Positions 1 to 7,876 of a DNA stretch of 64,000 nucleotides are shown here, piece after piece. The stretch lies in contig CAZQRA010000001.1 of assembly GCA_964595575.1 (NCBI GenBank), positions 62,001-126,000 of the forward strand, given 5' to 3'. The stretch is from PALSA-612 sp964595575 (GTDB taxonomy: Bacteria; Actinomycetota; Thermoleophilia; Gaiellales; Gaiellaceae). The stretch's first letter is position 1; each line of letters begins with the position of its first letter. The notes below the pieces were generated by a model that did not search any database, was not told where the DNA came from, and was given only the letters and a program-made list of their open reading frames with translations. Position numbers and translations under genes: made by a program.

Positions 1-212
1 CGCAGGTGTTCGAGCGCTTCTACCGTGGCGAGGGCGCCCGGGCGTCGGGAAGCGGCCTCGGCCTGGCCATCGCTCGGGAGCTGGCTCGGCTCATGGGCGG
101 GACCCTCCAGCTCGAGTCGCAGCCGGGGCGAACGGTGTTCACCTTGACCGTCCCCGCCCTGGGTCGCGTGCCCGAGCCCAGGTCGCCGCTCTTCGCCGGA
201 GCCGGCCGGTAG
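1..212 (+). CDS. C-terminal fragment of a sensor histidine kinase
   Basis: Only the end of this gene lies in the window; the reading frame is open from base 3. The visible part carries the G2-type ATP-binding motif GSGLGLAIARELARLMGG followed by the closing strand of a HATPase_c domain (LESQPGRTVFTLTVP). This is the last part of the catalytic domain of a two-component sensor kinase, which autophosphorylates a conserved His in an upstream dimerisation domain not visible here. About 20 unstructured residues follow the fold. The input domain, membrane segments and partner response regulator lie to the left of the window, so the signal cannot be inferred. It is separated from treT by about 70 bases and is probably not co-transcribed with it. 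Confidence 0.85.
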   Translation, partial: QVFERFYRGEGARASGSGLGLAIARELARLMGGTLQLESQPGRTVFTLTVPALGRVPEPRSPLFAGAGR

Positions 213-285
213 GCCGTTTTCACGTGAAAACGAGCCGCTCGGCCCCGTCCGGGCGACCGGTATGCTCGAGTCGCCTTCCCCCGCC

Positions 286-1563
286 ATGCTGCACCTGGTC
301 AACGTCGGTCACAAGTCCCTCTCCGACTACGCGTCGATCGTGGCCCGTGGCCAGATCGACGAGATTCGCCGCCTGGCTGCGCCCCTCGCGGCCAAGCGGG
401 TTCTCCATCTCTCGGCTACGGCCTTCGGGGGCGGGGTGGCCGAGATCAACTACACCTTGGTACCCCTCATGGTGGACGTCGGCCTGGAGGCCGAGTGGCG
501 GGTGATGCGTGGGCACGACGAGTTCTTCCAGGCTACGAAGACGATCCACAACGCCTTGCAGGGAAGCCCGGTCGGGCTCACCGGCGAGCAGAAGGAGCTG
601 TACCGGCGGTACAACGCCGAGATCGCCCGCTACGTGGACGACGACTACGACTTCGTCATCGTGCACGATCCCCAGCCGGCGGCCGTGATCGCCGAGGTGG
701 CCGAGACCACGGCGCGCTGGATCTGGCGCTGCCACATCGATCTCTCCTCGCCCAACCGGGAGGTCCTCGAGTTCCTGCTTCCGTGGATCTGCAGGTACGA
801 CGCCGCCGTATTCCACCTCCCGGAGTACGTGCCCGCCGCTTCCGGCCTGCCGCCCGCCTACATCTGGCCGCCGGCTATCGATCCCCTCACGCCCAAGAAC
901 ATGGCTCTACCCCCGGAGGACGCGGCCTACATCGTCGACCAGTTCGGGATCGACATCGGGCGGCCCCTCCTCACCCAGGTCTCGCGGTTCGATCCCTGGA
1001 AGGACCCCCTGGGGGTGATCGACGCCTACCGTCTGGTGAAGGAAGAGCGCCCCGAGGTCCAGCTCGCTCTGGTGGGCTCGATGGCCCACGACGATCCTGA
1101 GGGCTGGGACTACTACAGCCAGACCGTGGCCTACGCCGGCGACGACAGGGACATCTTCATCCTCTCCAACCTGAACAACGTGGGCTCGGTGGAGGTGAAC
1201 GCCTTCCAGGTGCACGCGGCGGCCGTGCTGCAGAAGTCGATCCGGGAAGGGTTCGGCCTGACCGTGAGCGAGGCGTTGTGGAAGGCGAAGCCCACGGTGG
1301 GCGGCAGGGTGGGCGGGATCCGCGTCCAGATCCAGGACGGAGTCACCGGCTGGCTGGTCGACAGCTCGAGCGAGTGCGCTCGTGCCTGCTTGGAGATCCT
1401 GGCCGACCCCGAGGAGGGAAGGCGGCGAGGGCTGCGGGGCAAAGAGCACGTGCGCAAGCACTTCCTCACCCCCCGCCTCCTGCGCGACTGGCTGGCCCTG
1501 TTCAACCGTCTGCTGGGAAACGACACAGCGGGGGTCGAGCTGTCGGTGGTGGCCGGGGTCTAG
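286..1563 (+). CDS. treT: Trehalose synthase (TreT-type GT4 glycosyltransferase)
   Basis: TreT joins a nucleotide-activated glucose (ADP- or UDP-glucose) to free glucose to make trehalose reversibly in the cytoplasm. The N-terminus (VNVGHKSLSDY) and the glycine-rich loop in FGGGVAEINYTLVPLM are typical of TreT. The C-terminal Rossmann half has SRFDPWKDPLGVIDAY, then KSIREGFGLTVSEALWKAKP, the E-x7-E-like nucleotide-sugar site of GT4 enzymes. The length, 425 aa, is normal for the family. I chose ATG 286 over ATG 262 because the family starts at this point and because 262 lies inside a TATGCT hexamer (261-266) that looks like a -10 box. otsA follows 43 bases later with its own promoter, so two trehalose routes sit side by side. 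Confidence 0.85.
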   Translation: MLHLVNVGHKSLSDYASIVARGQIDEIRRLAAPLAAKRVLHLSATAFGGGVAEINYTLVPLMVDVGLEAEWRVMRGHDEFFQATKTIHNALQGSPVGLTGEQKELYRRYNAEIARYVDDDYDFVIVHDPQPAAVIAEVAETTARWIWRCHIDLSSPNREVLEFLLPWICRYDAAVFHLPEYVPAASGLPPAYIWPPAIDPLTPKNMALPPEDAAYIVDQFGIDIGRPLLTQVSRFDPWKDPLGVIDAYRLVKEERPEVQLALVGSMAHDDPEGWDYYSQTVAYAGDDRDIFILSNLNNVGSVEVNAFQVHAAAVLQKSIREGFGLTVSEALWKAKPTVGGRVGGIRVQIQDGVTGWLVDSSSECARACLEILADPEEGRRRGLRGKEHVRKHFLTPRLLRDWLALFNRLLGNDTAGVELSVVAGV

Positions 1564-1594
1564 CAGTCGGGTCTCCCCACGCCTCCCTGCCCTA

Positions 1595-1600
1595 TACCCT
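1595..1600 (+). promoter_or_regulatory. -10 box of leaderless otsA promoter
   Basis: TACCCT (within TATACCCT) lies exactly 6 bases before GTG 1607. Transcription would begin at or beside the start codon, giving a leaderless message. No clear -35 hexamer is visible. The same spacing recurs at many genes in this window. Confidence 0.55.
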
Positions 1601-1606
1601 GGCCCT

Positions 1607-3070
1607 GTGACTCGGCGCCGCCTCATCCTGGTCTCGAACCGGGGTCCCGTGGTCTACGACCGCGACCGCTCCGGGCGGCGGGTAGCGCGGAGAGGGGGAG
1701 GAGGTCTCGTGACTGCCCTGGGCGCAGCGGTCGCCCACCACGAGGTGACGTGGGTAGCGAGCGCGATCTCGGACGAGGACCGCCGGGTCTGCGAGGAGAC
1801 AGGAGGGCGGGCGATCGAGGAGCGCTCCCGCGACGGCGCCTGCTTCCGGCTCCGGCTCGTGGCCCACGAGCCCGAGGCCTACCGGCGCTTCTACGCCGTC
1901 GTCGCCAATCCCATGCTCTGGTTCATCCAGCACCGCCTCTGGGATCTCGCCCGGGCCCCGAGCCTGGACGAGGGGTTCCGGGAAGCCTGGGAGAGCGGGT
2001 ACGTGGCCGTGAATCGGGCGCTCGCCGGCGCCGTCCTGGAGGAGCTGGCCGGCGATCCTGAGGCGGCGGTGTTCTTCCACGACTACCACCTCTACCTCGC
2101 TCCTCGGCTCGTGCGCGATCAGGCGCCGGACGCGCTTCTCCTCCACTTCGTCCACGTCCCCTGGGTCGGGCCCGACTCGTGGAGCGTCCTTCCCGAGGAC
2201 ATCCGGGTAGCGATCCACGACGGTCTCCTCGCCAACGACGTCGTCGGGTTCCACACCCGCCGTTGGCAGCGGAGCTTCCTGGAGTCGACGACCGCTCTCC
2301 TCGGCGCGCGGGCGGAGCAGGGCGTGATCGAGCGGAGCGGAGGTCGGACGGTGACGGTGGCCAGGCCGATCTCCATCGACCCCGCTGAGTTCGTGCGCCT
2401 GGGCGAGGACGAGGCGGTGCTCGCCCGTCGGGCGGAGATCCGCAGGGAGCGGCCCGAGCTCCTCATCGTGCGGGTGGACCGCACCGACCCCGCCAAGAAC
2501 ATCCTGCGCGGCTTTCGCGCCTTCGAGCTCCTGCTCCAGCGCCACCCCGAGCTGTGCGGCCGGGTCGGGCTCCTCGCCCTGCTCGACCCCTCTCGACAAG
2601 ACATTCCCGAGTACGTGGCGTACCTCCAGGAGATCGAGCACGTAGCGCACGAGGTCAACGCCGGCTGGGAAAAGCCGGGGTGGAGGCCCATCGATCTCCG
2701 GGTGGAGGACGACTTCTCCCGCTCGGTGGCTGCCTACATGGAGTACGACGTCCTGCTCGTGAACTCCATCTTCGACGGGCTCAACCTGGTGGCCAAGGAG
2801 GGGCCGCTCCTCAACCGTCGGAACGGGGTGCTCGTGTTGTCCGAGAACGCAGGCGCCTTTGAGGAGCTTGCCCCCTGGGCGCTGGGCGTGAACCCCTTCG
2901 ACGTGGGCGAGCAGGCCGATGCCATGTACAGGGCGCTCGTGATGCCGGAGAACGAGCGCCGGGCCCGCCTGGAGGCGATGAGAGCCCACGTCGCCCAGCA
3001 CGACCTGCGCTGGTGGCTGGGCTCCCTCCTTGCCGATCTCGATCGAATAGTGGAGCGGGCTCCCCGCTAA
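1607..3070 (+). CDS. otsA: Trehalose-6-phosphate synthase (GT20)
   Basis: OtsA transfers glucose from a nucleotide sugar to glucose-6-phosphate to make trehalose-6-phosphate. The N-terminal SNRGPV loop, the HDYHLYLAPRL acceptor/donor motif near residue 150, the RTDPAK segment that keeps the Arg-x4-Lys pair binding the donor phosphates, and DGLNLVAKE near the C-terminus are all present. The length, 487 aa, is usual. The wording RTDPAKN instead of RLDYSKG is divergent. GTG 1607 is chosen because SNRGPV must be N-terminal and a -10 box ends 6 bases upstream; a longer open frame reaches back to 1382 inside treT but is not protein-like. No trehalose-6-phosphate phosphatase (otsB) follows. Confidence 0.88.
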   Translation: MTRRRLILVSNRGPVVYDRDRSGRRVARRGGGGLVTALGAAVAHHEVTWVASAISDEDRRVCEETGGRAIEERSRDGACFRLRLVAHEPEAYRRFYAVVANPMLWFIQHRLWDLARAPSLDEGFREAWESGYVAVNRALAGAVLEELAGDPEAAVFFHDYHLYLAPRLVRDQAPDALLLHFVHVPWVGPDSWSVLPEDIRVAIHDGLLANDVVGFHTRRWQRSFLESTTALLGARAEQGVIERSGGRTVTVARPISIDPAEFVRLGEDEAVLARRAEIRRERPELLIVRVDRTDPAKNILRGFRAFELLLQRHPELCGRVGLLALLDPSRQDIPEYVAYLQEIEHVAHEVNAGWEKPGWRPIDLRVEDDFSRSVAAYMEYDVLLVNSIFDGLNLVAKEGPLLNRRNGVLVLSENAGAFEELAPWALGVNPFDVGEQADAMYRALVMPENERRARLEAMRAHVAQHDLRWWLGSLLADLDRIVERAPR

Positions 3071-3113
3071 GATCGGCACGTGGGTCGGCGCGGGGAACGA
3101 GCATCCGTTGTCT

Positions 3114-3123
3114 TTAGCGCTAA
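3114..3123. promoter_or_regulatory. Short palindrome upstream of moaC
   Basis: TTAGCGCTAA is a perfect 10-base palindrome and unusually AT-rich for its surroundings. It lies 21 bases before the GTG of moaC, with TAACGT (3121-3126) as a possible -10 element overlapping it. It could be an operator or simply the promoter core. Nothing else in the sequence identifies a regulator. Confidence 0.3.
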
Positions 3124-3144
3124 CGTAGGCGGGGAGTCCCGAGC

Positions 3145-3609
3145 GTGAGCGGAGACCTCTCGCACCTGGACGCAGGCGGGCGACCGCGCATGGTGGACGT
3201 GGGAGCGAAGCCGCCCGCACGGCGGCGAGCGGTGGCGGAAGCGACCGTTCGCATGGCTCCCCAGACGGCGGCCCGGCTGCGCCGGCTTCCGAAGGGAGAC
3301 GCCTTGGCCGTCGCCGAGCTGGCGGGGATCATGGCCGCCAAGCGAACGGGCGAGCTCGTTCCCCTCTGCCATCCCTTGCCGCTCACCCACGTGGCGGTGA
3401 GGGCGGAGCCGGGCGAGGACGCGGTAGCGATCACCGCCGTCGTGGAGACCGTGGCCCAGACGGGGGTGGAGATGGAGGCGCTGACCGCCGCCGCGGTGGC
3501 CGCCCTGACCGTCTACGACATGGCCAAGGGGATCGATAAGGGGATGGTGGTAGAGCAGGTACGCCTGGTGGAGAAGACCAAGGTGGAGACGTGCGAGCCG
3601 CTGTCCTGA
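3145..3609 (+). CDS. moaC: Cyclic pyranopterin monophosphate synthase MoaC
   Basis: MoaC acts after MoaA in molybdenum cofactor synthesis, converting 3',8-cyclo-7,8-dihydro-GTP to cyclic pyranopterin monophosphate. The family signatures are clear: the CHPLPLTHV segment with its conserved His, TGVEMEALTAA, and the DMAKGIDKGM active-site loop (usually DMxKAxD) with its Lys residues. The length, 154 aa, is typical, and the start GTG 3145 precedes the MVDVGAKPPARRRAVAEA N-terminus. It overlaps mog by 19 bases, so the two are translationally coupled. moaA, moaE and moeA are not in the window. A sulfite-oxidase-like molybdoprotein at 48.5 kb is a likely consumer of the cofactor. Confidence 0.95.
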   Translation: MSGDLSHLDAGGRPRMVDVGAKPPARRRAVAEATVRMAPQTAARLRRLPKGDALAVAELAGIMAAKRTGELVPLCHPLPLTHVAVRAEPGEDAVAITAVVETVAQTGVEMEALTAAAVAALTVYDMAKGIDKGMVVEQVRLVEKTKVETCEPLS

Positions 3610-4070
3610 CCGTATCGGACGGAGTTGTCGCCGGCACCCGGGAGGATCGAAGCGGGGATCTCCTGGAGGCGTTACTTCGGGAGGATGGCTACGAGGTCAC
3701 GCGGCGCGTCGTCGCAGACGAGCGCGAGGCGATCGCTTCCGCGATCCGCGAGCTGGCCGACGAGTGCGCCCTCGTCCTCACGACGGGTGGCACGGGTCTC
3801 GGCCCTCGAGACGTGACCCCGGAGGCGACGGCGTCGGTCCTCGATCGGCCGGCGCCCGGCATCGCAGAGGCGATTCGAGCCGATGCTCGGGCCAAGACAC
3901 CCCACGGGCTTCTGTCCCGAGGCCTGGCCGGGGTCTGCGGCCGCTCACTGGTCGTCAACCTGCCCGGGTCGCCGGGGGGATGCCGGGACGGGCTCGAGGT
4001 GATCCGGCCTGCCCTTCGCCACGCGCTCCAGCTCTTGGCCGGCGAGGAGACCGAGCACCGGCAGACGTGA
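3591..4070 (+). CDS. mog: Molybdopterin adenylyltransferase (MogA/MoaB family)
   Basis: This protein activates molybdopterin by adenylylation before molybdate insertion. The MoCF-biosynthesis fold is recognisable from AAVLTVSDGVVAGTREDRSG at the N-terminus, TTGGTGLGPRDVTPEAT in the middle (the nucleotide and molybdopterin binding loop) and VVNLPGSPGGCRDGLEVI near the end. The length, 159 aa, fits MogA/MoaB. GTG 3591 lies inside the end of moaC, and the stop overlaps the GTG of the next gene by 4 bases, so moaC, mog and the prenyltransferase probably form one message. The sequence alone does not separate MogA from MoaB. Confidence 0.92.
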   Translation: MRAAVLTVSDGVVAGTREDRSGDLLEALLREDGYEVTRRVVADEREAIASAIRELADECALVLTTGGTGLGPRDVTPEATASVLDRPAPGIAEAIRADARAKTPHGLLSRGLAGVCGRSLVVNLPGSPGGCRDGLEVIRPALRHALQLLAGEETEHRQT

Positions 4071-4933
4071 CGAGCGGGGCGCTCGTCTACCCGCGCCGGC
4101 TGGCCTCGCTGGTCAAGATCGAGCACACGGTCTTCGCCCTGCCGTTCGCCTACGTCGGCTCCTTCTTGGCGGTGGAGGGGTGGCCGGGAGGGCGCGACCT
4201 CCTGTGGGTGACCCTGGCCATGGTGGGCGCCCGCTCCTTGGCCATGGCTCTCAACCGGCTCATCGACGCCGGCATCGACGCTCGCAACCCCCGCACCGCC
4301 GACCGCGAGCTTCCCCGGGGGTTGCTTCGGCCTTGGCAGGTCGTGGCCTTCTCGGCCGCCTCCCTCGGCCTGTTTCTGGCCTCGGTCTGGCAGCTCGACC
4401 CGCTCGTCCGCTGGCTGTGGCCCATCCCCGTGGTCATGTTCGTCGTCTACCCCTACCTCAAGCGGGTTACCTGGCTGTGCCACGCGTGGCTGGGGGCGGT
4501 CGACGGCCTGGCGCCGGTGGGAGGATGGGTTGCTGTCACAGGCGAGCTTCCGCTCCCGGCCTGGCTCCTGGGGGCAGCGGTGGCCGCCTGGGTGGCGGGG
4601 TTCGACCTTCTCTACGCGCTCCTCGACGTCGACGTCGACCGTGCTCAAGGTCTCCACTCGCTCCCCGCCCGATTCGGGATCCGGGCAGCGTTCCTCGGGG
4701 CTCGCGCCGGCCACGCGGCCACGGTGGCCTTGCTGGTCGCTGCCGGTCTGCTCATGGACGTGGGAGCCCTGTACTGGGCAGGTGTGGCCGCGGTCGCTTG
4801 CCTCCTCGGCTACGAGCACTCGCTCGTGTCACCGGTCGACCTGCGACGCTTGAACACCGCCTTCTTCACTATGAACGGCGCGATCAGCCTCGTCTTCCTC
4901 GCCTTCGTCCTCGCCGACGTTGTTCTCTTGTAG
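4067..4933 (+). CDS. UbiA-family prenyltransferase (candidate menaquinone MqnP)
   Basis: This is an integral-membrane aromatic prenyltransferase of 288 aa with several hydrophobic helices. The first Asp-rich motif is NRLIDAGIDARNPRTADR near residue 64, and the second is YALLDVDVDRAQGLHS near residue 183; in this family they bind Mg-diphosphate. It begins LASLVKIEHTVFALPFAY, like the 4-hydroxybenzoate-type enzymes that act as MqnP in futalosine-pathway bacteria. Because mqnD is present at 44 kb, I infer that it prenylates 1,4-dihydroxy-6-naphthoate rather than making ubiquinone. The start is GTG 4067, overlapping the mog stop by 4 bases. Substrate assignment is inference. Confidence 0.85.
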   Translation: MTSGALVYPRRLASLVKIEHTVFALPFAYVGSFLAVEGWPGGRDLLWVTLAMVGARSLAMALNRLIDAGIDARNPRTADRELPRGLLRPWQVVAFSAASLGLFLASVWQLDPLVRWLWPIPVVMFVVYPYLKRVTWLCHAWLGAVDGLAPVGGWVAVTGELPLPAWLLGAAVAAWVAGFDLLYALLDVDVDRAQGLHSLPARFGIRAAFLGARAGHAATVALLVAAGLLMDVGALYWAGVAAVACLLGYEHSLVSPVDLRRLNTAFFTMNGAISLVFLAFVLADVVLL

Positions 4934-5004
4934 GCGAACGCTACGGCGGCGCCCGGGCAGGTAGAGAGCAAGCGGGCCCGAAGCAGCTCCGGGCTTCCGC
5001 TCTC

Positions 5005-5010
5005 TAGACT
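5005..5010 (+). promoter_or_regulatory. -10 box of leaderless ccmA promoter
   Basis: TAGACT ends 6 bases before GTG 5017. It would start the ccm-hem operon as a leaderless message. The same TAGACT hexamer recurs before lipA and fumC. Confidence 0.55.
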
Positions 5011-5016
5011 CCAGGC

Positions 5017-5601
5017 GTGATTCGCGCCCGCAATCTCGGCAAGCGCTACGGGGACAAGCGCGTCCTGGAGGGTCTCGACTTCGACCTTCCCCGGGGGGGC
5101 TTCCTCCTCGTCACCGGGCCGAACGGATCGGGCAAGACGACGCTCCTTCGGCTCTGCGCCGGCCTGGTCGTGCCCACCTCGGGGGAGCTGGAGGTGCAGG
5201 TCCCCCGCGACCGGATCGGCTACGTAGCCCACGAGCCCCTGGTGTACCGGGAGCTCACGGCTCTCGAGAACCTCGACCTGTACGGGCGCCTGTACCGAGT
5301 GCCCGAGCGGCGCGAGCGGATCGGCATGCTGCTCGAGCGGTTCGGCTTGTGGCAGGCCCGGAACGAGCGAGCGGGCGACTACTCACGGGGCATGCTGCAG
5401 CGCCTTGCCCTCTGCCGCGCCCTCCTGCACGAGCCGGAGCTGCTCGTCCTCGACGAGCCGTACAGTGCCCTCGACCGGCGGGGCGTGGAGCTCCTCGACC
5501 GGGAGCTGGCCGCGCTCCGGCCCACCCGCACCTTCCTCGTCGCCACCCACGACCCCGGTCGGCTGGAGCCCCTGGCCAGCGCCCGGCTCGCTTTCGCGTG
5601 A
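5017..5601 (+). CDS. ccmA: Heme exporter ATP-binding protein CcmA
   Basis: This is the ABC ATPase of the CcmAB(CD) complex, which drives release of holo-CcmE in system I cytochrome c maturation. Walker A is GPNGSGKTT near residue 36. The signature motif is the variant DYSRGMLQRLALCRALL, Walker B is LLVLDEPYSALD, and the H-loop is VATHD. At 194 aa it is a minimal one-domain subunit, as usual for CcmA. It is the first gene after a leaderless promoter, and its stop overlaps the GTG of ccmB by 4 bases. The order ccmA-ccmB-ccmC-ccmD strongly supports the assignment over a generic ABC ATPase. Confidence 0.93.
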   Translation: MIRARNLGKRYGDKRVLEGLDFDLPRGGFLLVTGPNGSGKTTLLRLCAGLVVPTSGELEVQVPRDRIGYVAHEPLVYRELTALENLDLYGRLYRVPERRERIGMLLERFGLWQARNERAGDYSRGMLQRLALCRALLHEPELLVLDEPYSALDRRGVELLDRELAALRPTRTFLVATHDPGRLEPLASARLAFA

Positions 5602-6239
5602 GGCGCTACCTGGTCGACGTAGCCGTGCTTGCCCGCAAGGACCTCCTGCTCGAGCTGCGGGCCCGGGACACCCTGCCCGCCATGCTCCTCTTCGTGGTGT
5701 CTGCGCTCGTCGTCTTCCACTTCGCGCTGCCGTCCGGGGACTCGGCGCTGGCCGCCAAGGGGCTCCTGTGGGTCGCGATCGTGTTCACGGCCCTGCTCGG
5801 GCTGACGCGGGCGTTCGTAGCCGAGCGCGAGCAGCGGCTCATGGACGGCCTGCTCCTCGCCCCCTGCGACCGGAGCGCCATCTGGATGGGGAAGGGAATC
5901 GCGGTGCTCGCCTTCCTGGGGCTGGCGGAGGTCGTGGCGCTGCCCGCCTTCGCGCTCTTCTTCTCCGGCATCGGCTGGAGCACCCTCGCCGCCGTTCTCC
6001 TCGCCGATCTCGGCATCGTGGCCGTGGGCACCTTGATGGCGGCCATGGCCTCGGTCAGCCGAGCCCGCGAGCTTCTCTTGCCCCTCCTCTTCCTGCCGCT
6101 CGCCATTCCGGTCGTCGTCGGGGGGGTGGGGGCGAGCGTGGCCGCGGAGCCTGGGCGCTACCTCGGCTTCCTCGTCCTCTACGACCTCGTGTTTGCCATC
6201 ATCTCTTGGGCCTCCTTTGAGTACGTGGTCACGGAATAA
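5598..6239 (+). CDS. ccmB: Heme exporter permease CcmB
   Basis: CcmB is the membrane subunit paired with CcmA. The protein starts with a short cytoplasmic segment containing ARKDLLLELRARDTLPAM, characteristic of the CcmB N-terminus, followed by about six hydrophobic helices. It has 213 aa, close to the family norm of about 220. The start is GTG 5598, in a GTGA overlap with the ccmA stop; a longer upstream frame back to 5349 is antisense-like noise inside ccmA. The 3' end overlaps ccmC. The GLTRAFVAEREQRLMDGLLL segment between helices is conserved in CcmB. Confidence 0.92.
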   Translation: MRRYLVDVAVLARKDLLLELRARDTLPAMLLFVVSALVVFHFALPSGDSALAAKGLLWVAIVFTALLGLTRAFVAEREQRLMDGLLLAPCDRSAIWMGKGIAVLAFLGLAEVVALPAFALFFSGIGWSTLAAVLLADLGIVAVGTLMAAMASVSRARELLLPLLFLPLAIPVVVGGVGASVAAEPGRYLGFLVLYDLVFAIISWASFEYVVTE

Positions 6240-6903
6240 CCCGCTCACGGGCCTCGCTGCGGTCACGGCTGCACTGATGGCGGCCGCGATCGCGCTCGTC
6301 TTCTTCTACGCCCCCGTGGACGCGGACGGGCTCAACCAGAAGATCTTCTACTTCCACGTCCCCGTGGCGTTCACCGCTTACGCCTGCTTCGGCTGGGCGG
6401 GCCTCAAGGCCTTCCTCCACCTCTGGAAGCGCCCGCCCACGGCCGACCTGGAGAGCTACGTCGCCGTCCACCAGGGCGTCATCTTCGGGGCCCTGACCCT
6501 GATTACCGGCTCGATCTGGGCCAAGATCAGCTGGGGGCACTGGTGGGTGTGGAGCGAGCGCCAGCTCGTCCTCTTCCTCATCCTCTTCCTCTTCTACTCC
6601 GCCTACTTCATGCTCCGCTACTCGGTGGCGCCGGGGCCCCAGCGCGCCAACCTGTCGGCGGTGTACGCCCTCTTCGGAGTGGTGCTCATCCCCGTCTCCT
6701 TCCTCGCCATTCGTCTGGCGGAGAGCTTCATCCACCCGGTGACTTTCACCCGCGACGGGCCCCAGATGGCCGGCTCCCAGTTCGTCACCTTCCTCGTCTC
6801 TCTGGCGGCCATGCTCTCGCTCGCCTACCTCCTGTACCGGATTGAGCTCGCCGGCAAGCGCCTGGACGCCCGCTTGCGGGAGCTACGGGAGCTTCTCGCG
6901 TGA
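6217..6903 (+). CDS. ccmC: Heme handling protein CcmC
   Basis: CcmC delivers heme to the chaperone CcmE using a periplasmic tryptophan-rich WWD domain and two His ligands. The sequence shows six hydrophobic segments, the KIFYFHVPVAF segment with a conserved His, VAVHQGVIFGALTL, and the WWD-like SWGHWWVWSERQLV. Usual CcmC proteins have WGTWWxWDxR, so the Asp is replaced by Ser here. C-terminal ESFIHPVTF supplies the second His. The start is uncertain because only TTG codons are available: I use TTG 6217; TTG 6193 would add eight residues. Both overlap the ccmB stop. It overlaps ccmD by 4 bases. Confidence 0.9.
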   Translation: MSTWSRNNPLTGLAAVTAALMAAAIALVFFYAPVDADGLNQKIFYFHVPVAFTAYACFGWAGLKAFLHLWKRPPTADLESYVAVHQGVIFGALTLITGSIWAKISWGHWWVWSERQLVLFLILFLFYSAYFMLRYSVAPGPQRANLSAVYALFGVVLIPVSFLAIRLAESFIHPVTFTRDGPQMAGSQFVTFLVSLAAMLSLAYLLYRIELAGKRLDARLRELRELLA

Positions 6904-7091
6904 CCGCCGAGGAGAAGTACGTGGCCGCTGCCTACCTGGTCGTGTTCGTGTTCGTGCTCGTCTACGTCCTGATCATGGCGGCCAAGGTGCAGCGGCTCGA
7001 GCGGGAGCTGGCCGAGCTCCGGGAGCGCCTCGTCCGGGCGAGGCCGCGCTCTGAGAGCGAGCCGTCCCGGGAGGGGACCCGCGTTGGCTGA
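6900..7091 (+). CDS. ccmD: CcmD-like small membrane protein
   Basis: This is a 63-residue protein with a single hydrophobic helix (YLVVFVFVLVYVLIMAAKV) and a charged C-terminal coiled segment (QRLERELAELRERLVRAR). That is the architecture of CcmD, a small subunit that stabilises CcmC and helps release holo-CcmE. GTG 6900 overlaps the ccmC stop by 4 bases and the end overlaps the next gene by 8. CcmD proteins are weakly conserved, so size, topology and position right after ccmC are the main evidence. Confidence 0.8.
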   Translation: MTAEEKYVAAAYLVVFVFVLVYVLIMAAKVQRLERELAELRERLVRARPRSESEPSREGTRVG

Positions 7092-7872
7092 GATCTTCTT
7101 CTGGCCGGCTCTCCTCGGCTACGGCGAGGCCGCCGTGGCCTACGTCGGAGACGCTCGGCGGCCGGGAGGGGCGGGCCGTCTTGCCATCTGGGGCGTACGC
7201 CTCGGCTGGCTGGCCCAGACGGCGCTGCTCGCGGCTCAGGTCGTTCAGAGCGAGGGCTTTCCCTGGGGAACGTGGCCGCGCTCCCTCAACCTCTTCGTGT
7301 GGCTCCTCGTGGCGGTGTACCTGGTGTGGGGATGCCGGGCTCGCTTCCGGCTTCTCGGGCTCACGGTGATGCCCTTCGCTGCCCTTCTGCTCTTGGCGGC
7401 GTGGCTTGCGGGGGCCCTGGACGAGCCTACCGACGTCCGCTACTCCGCCCTGTTTCTGGCTCTCCACGTAGGACTCGTCCTCGCTGCCTTCGCCGGCTTC
7501 ACGGTGGCGGCCGGTCTCTCTGCCCTGTACCTCTGGGAGGAGCGACGTCTCAAGCTCCGTCGGACGCGGAGGGTGCTGGGGCGGGCTCCCTCGTTGCTCG
7601 TGCTGGACGCGGTGGCGGCGCGGACGGTGGCGCTGGCCCTAGCCGCCCTCACGGGGGGAATCGCGGTCGGGCTTGCCCGCCTGGGCGGTCCCGGTGGGCG
7701 GCTCGACGCCCTCATGGCGGCGACGGTGGTCATGTGGGGGGTGTACGCTCTCTACCTCCTGCTTCGCGCCCAGGCCGGCTGGCAGGGACGTCGCGCTGCC
7801 TACCTCGCTCTGCTCGGCTTCGCCCTGGTGGTCGTCGTCCGGCTGGCCCTCCCCCTCACCCACTTCGCCTAG
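7084..7872 (+). CDS. HemX/CcsA-type cytochrome c assembly membrane protein
   Basis: The protein has 262 aa with about eight hydrophobic helices. The segments FPWGTWPRSLNLFVWLLVAVYLVWG and HVGLVLAAFAGFTVAAGLSALYL match the CcsA/HemX superfamily. I see no WGxxWxWD heme-handling motif, which CcsA has and HemX lacks. Position directly before hemA also matches Bacillus, where HemX sits next to hemA and affects glutamyl-tRNA reductase levels. I therefore favour a HemX-like role, with a divergent CcsA as the alternative. The start is TTG 7084, overlapping ccmD; hemA begins 5 bases after the stop. Confidence 0.75.
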   Translation: MAEIFFWPALLGYGEAAVAYVGDARRPGGAGRLAIWGVRLGWLAQTALLAAQVVQSEGFPWGTWPRSLNLFVWLLVAVYLVWGCRARFRLLGLTVMPFAALLLLAAWLAGALDEPTDVRYSALFLALHVGLVLAAFAGFTVAAGLSALYLWEERRLKLRRTRRVLGRAPSLLVLDAVAARTVALALAALTGGIAVGLARLGGPGGRLDALMAATVVMWGVYALYLLLRAQAGWQGRRAAYLALLGFALVVVVRLALPLTHFA

Positions 7873-7876
7873 GCCC

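Noticed and set aside
220..816. Long ORFs antisense to treT and to most other genes, such as 907-1626, 1592-3220 and 11657-13174 on the minus strand
   Set aside because: In GC-rich DNA the antisense frames stay open. They are rich in Arg, Pro, Gly and His, have no recognisable domain and lie fully opposite well-identified genes.
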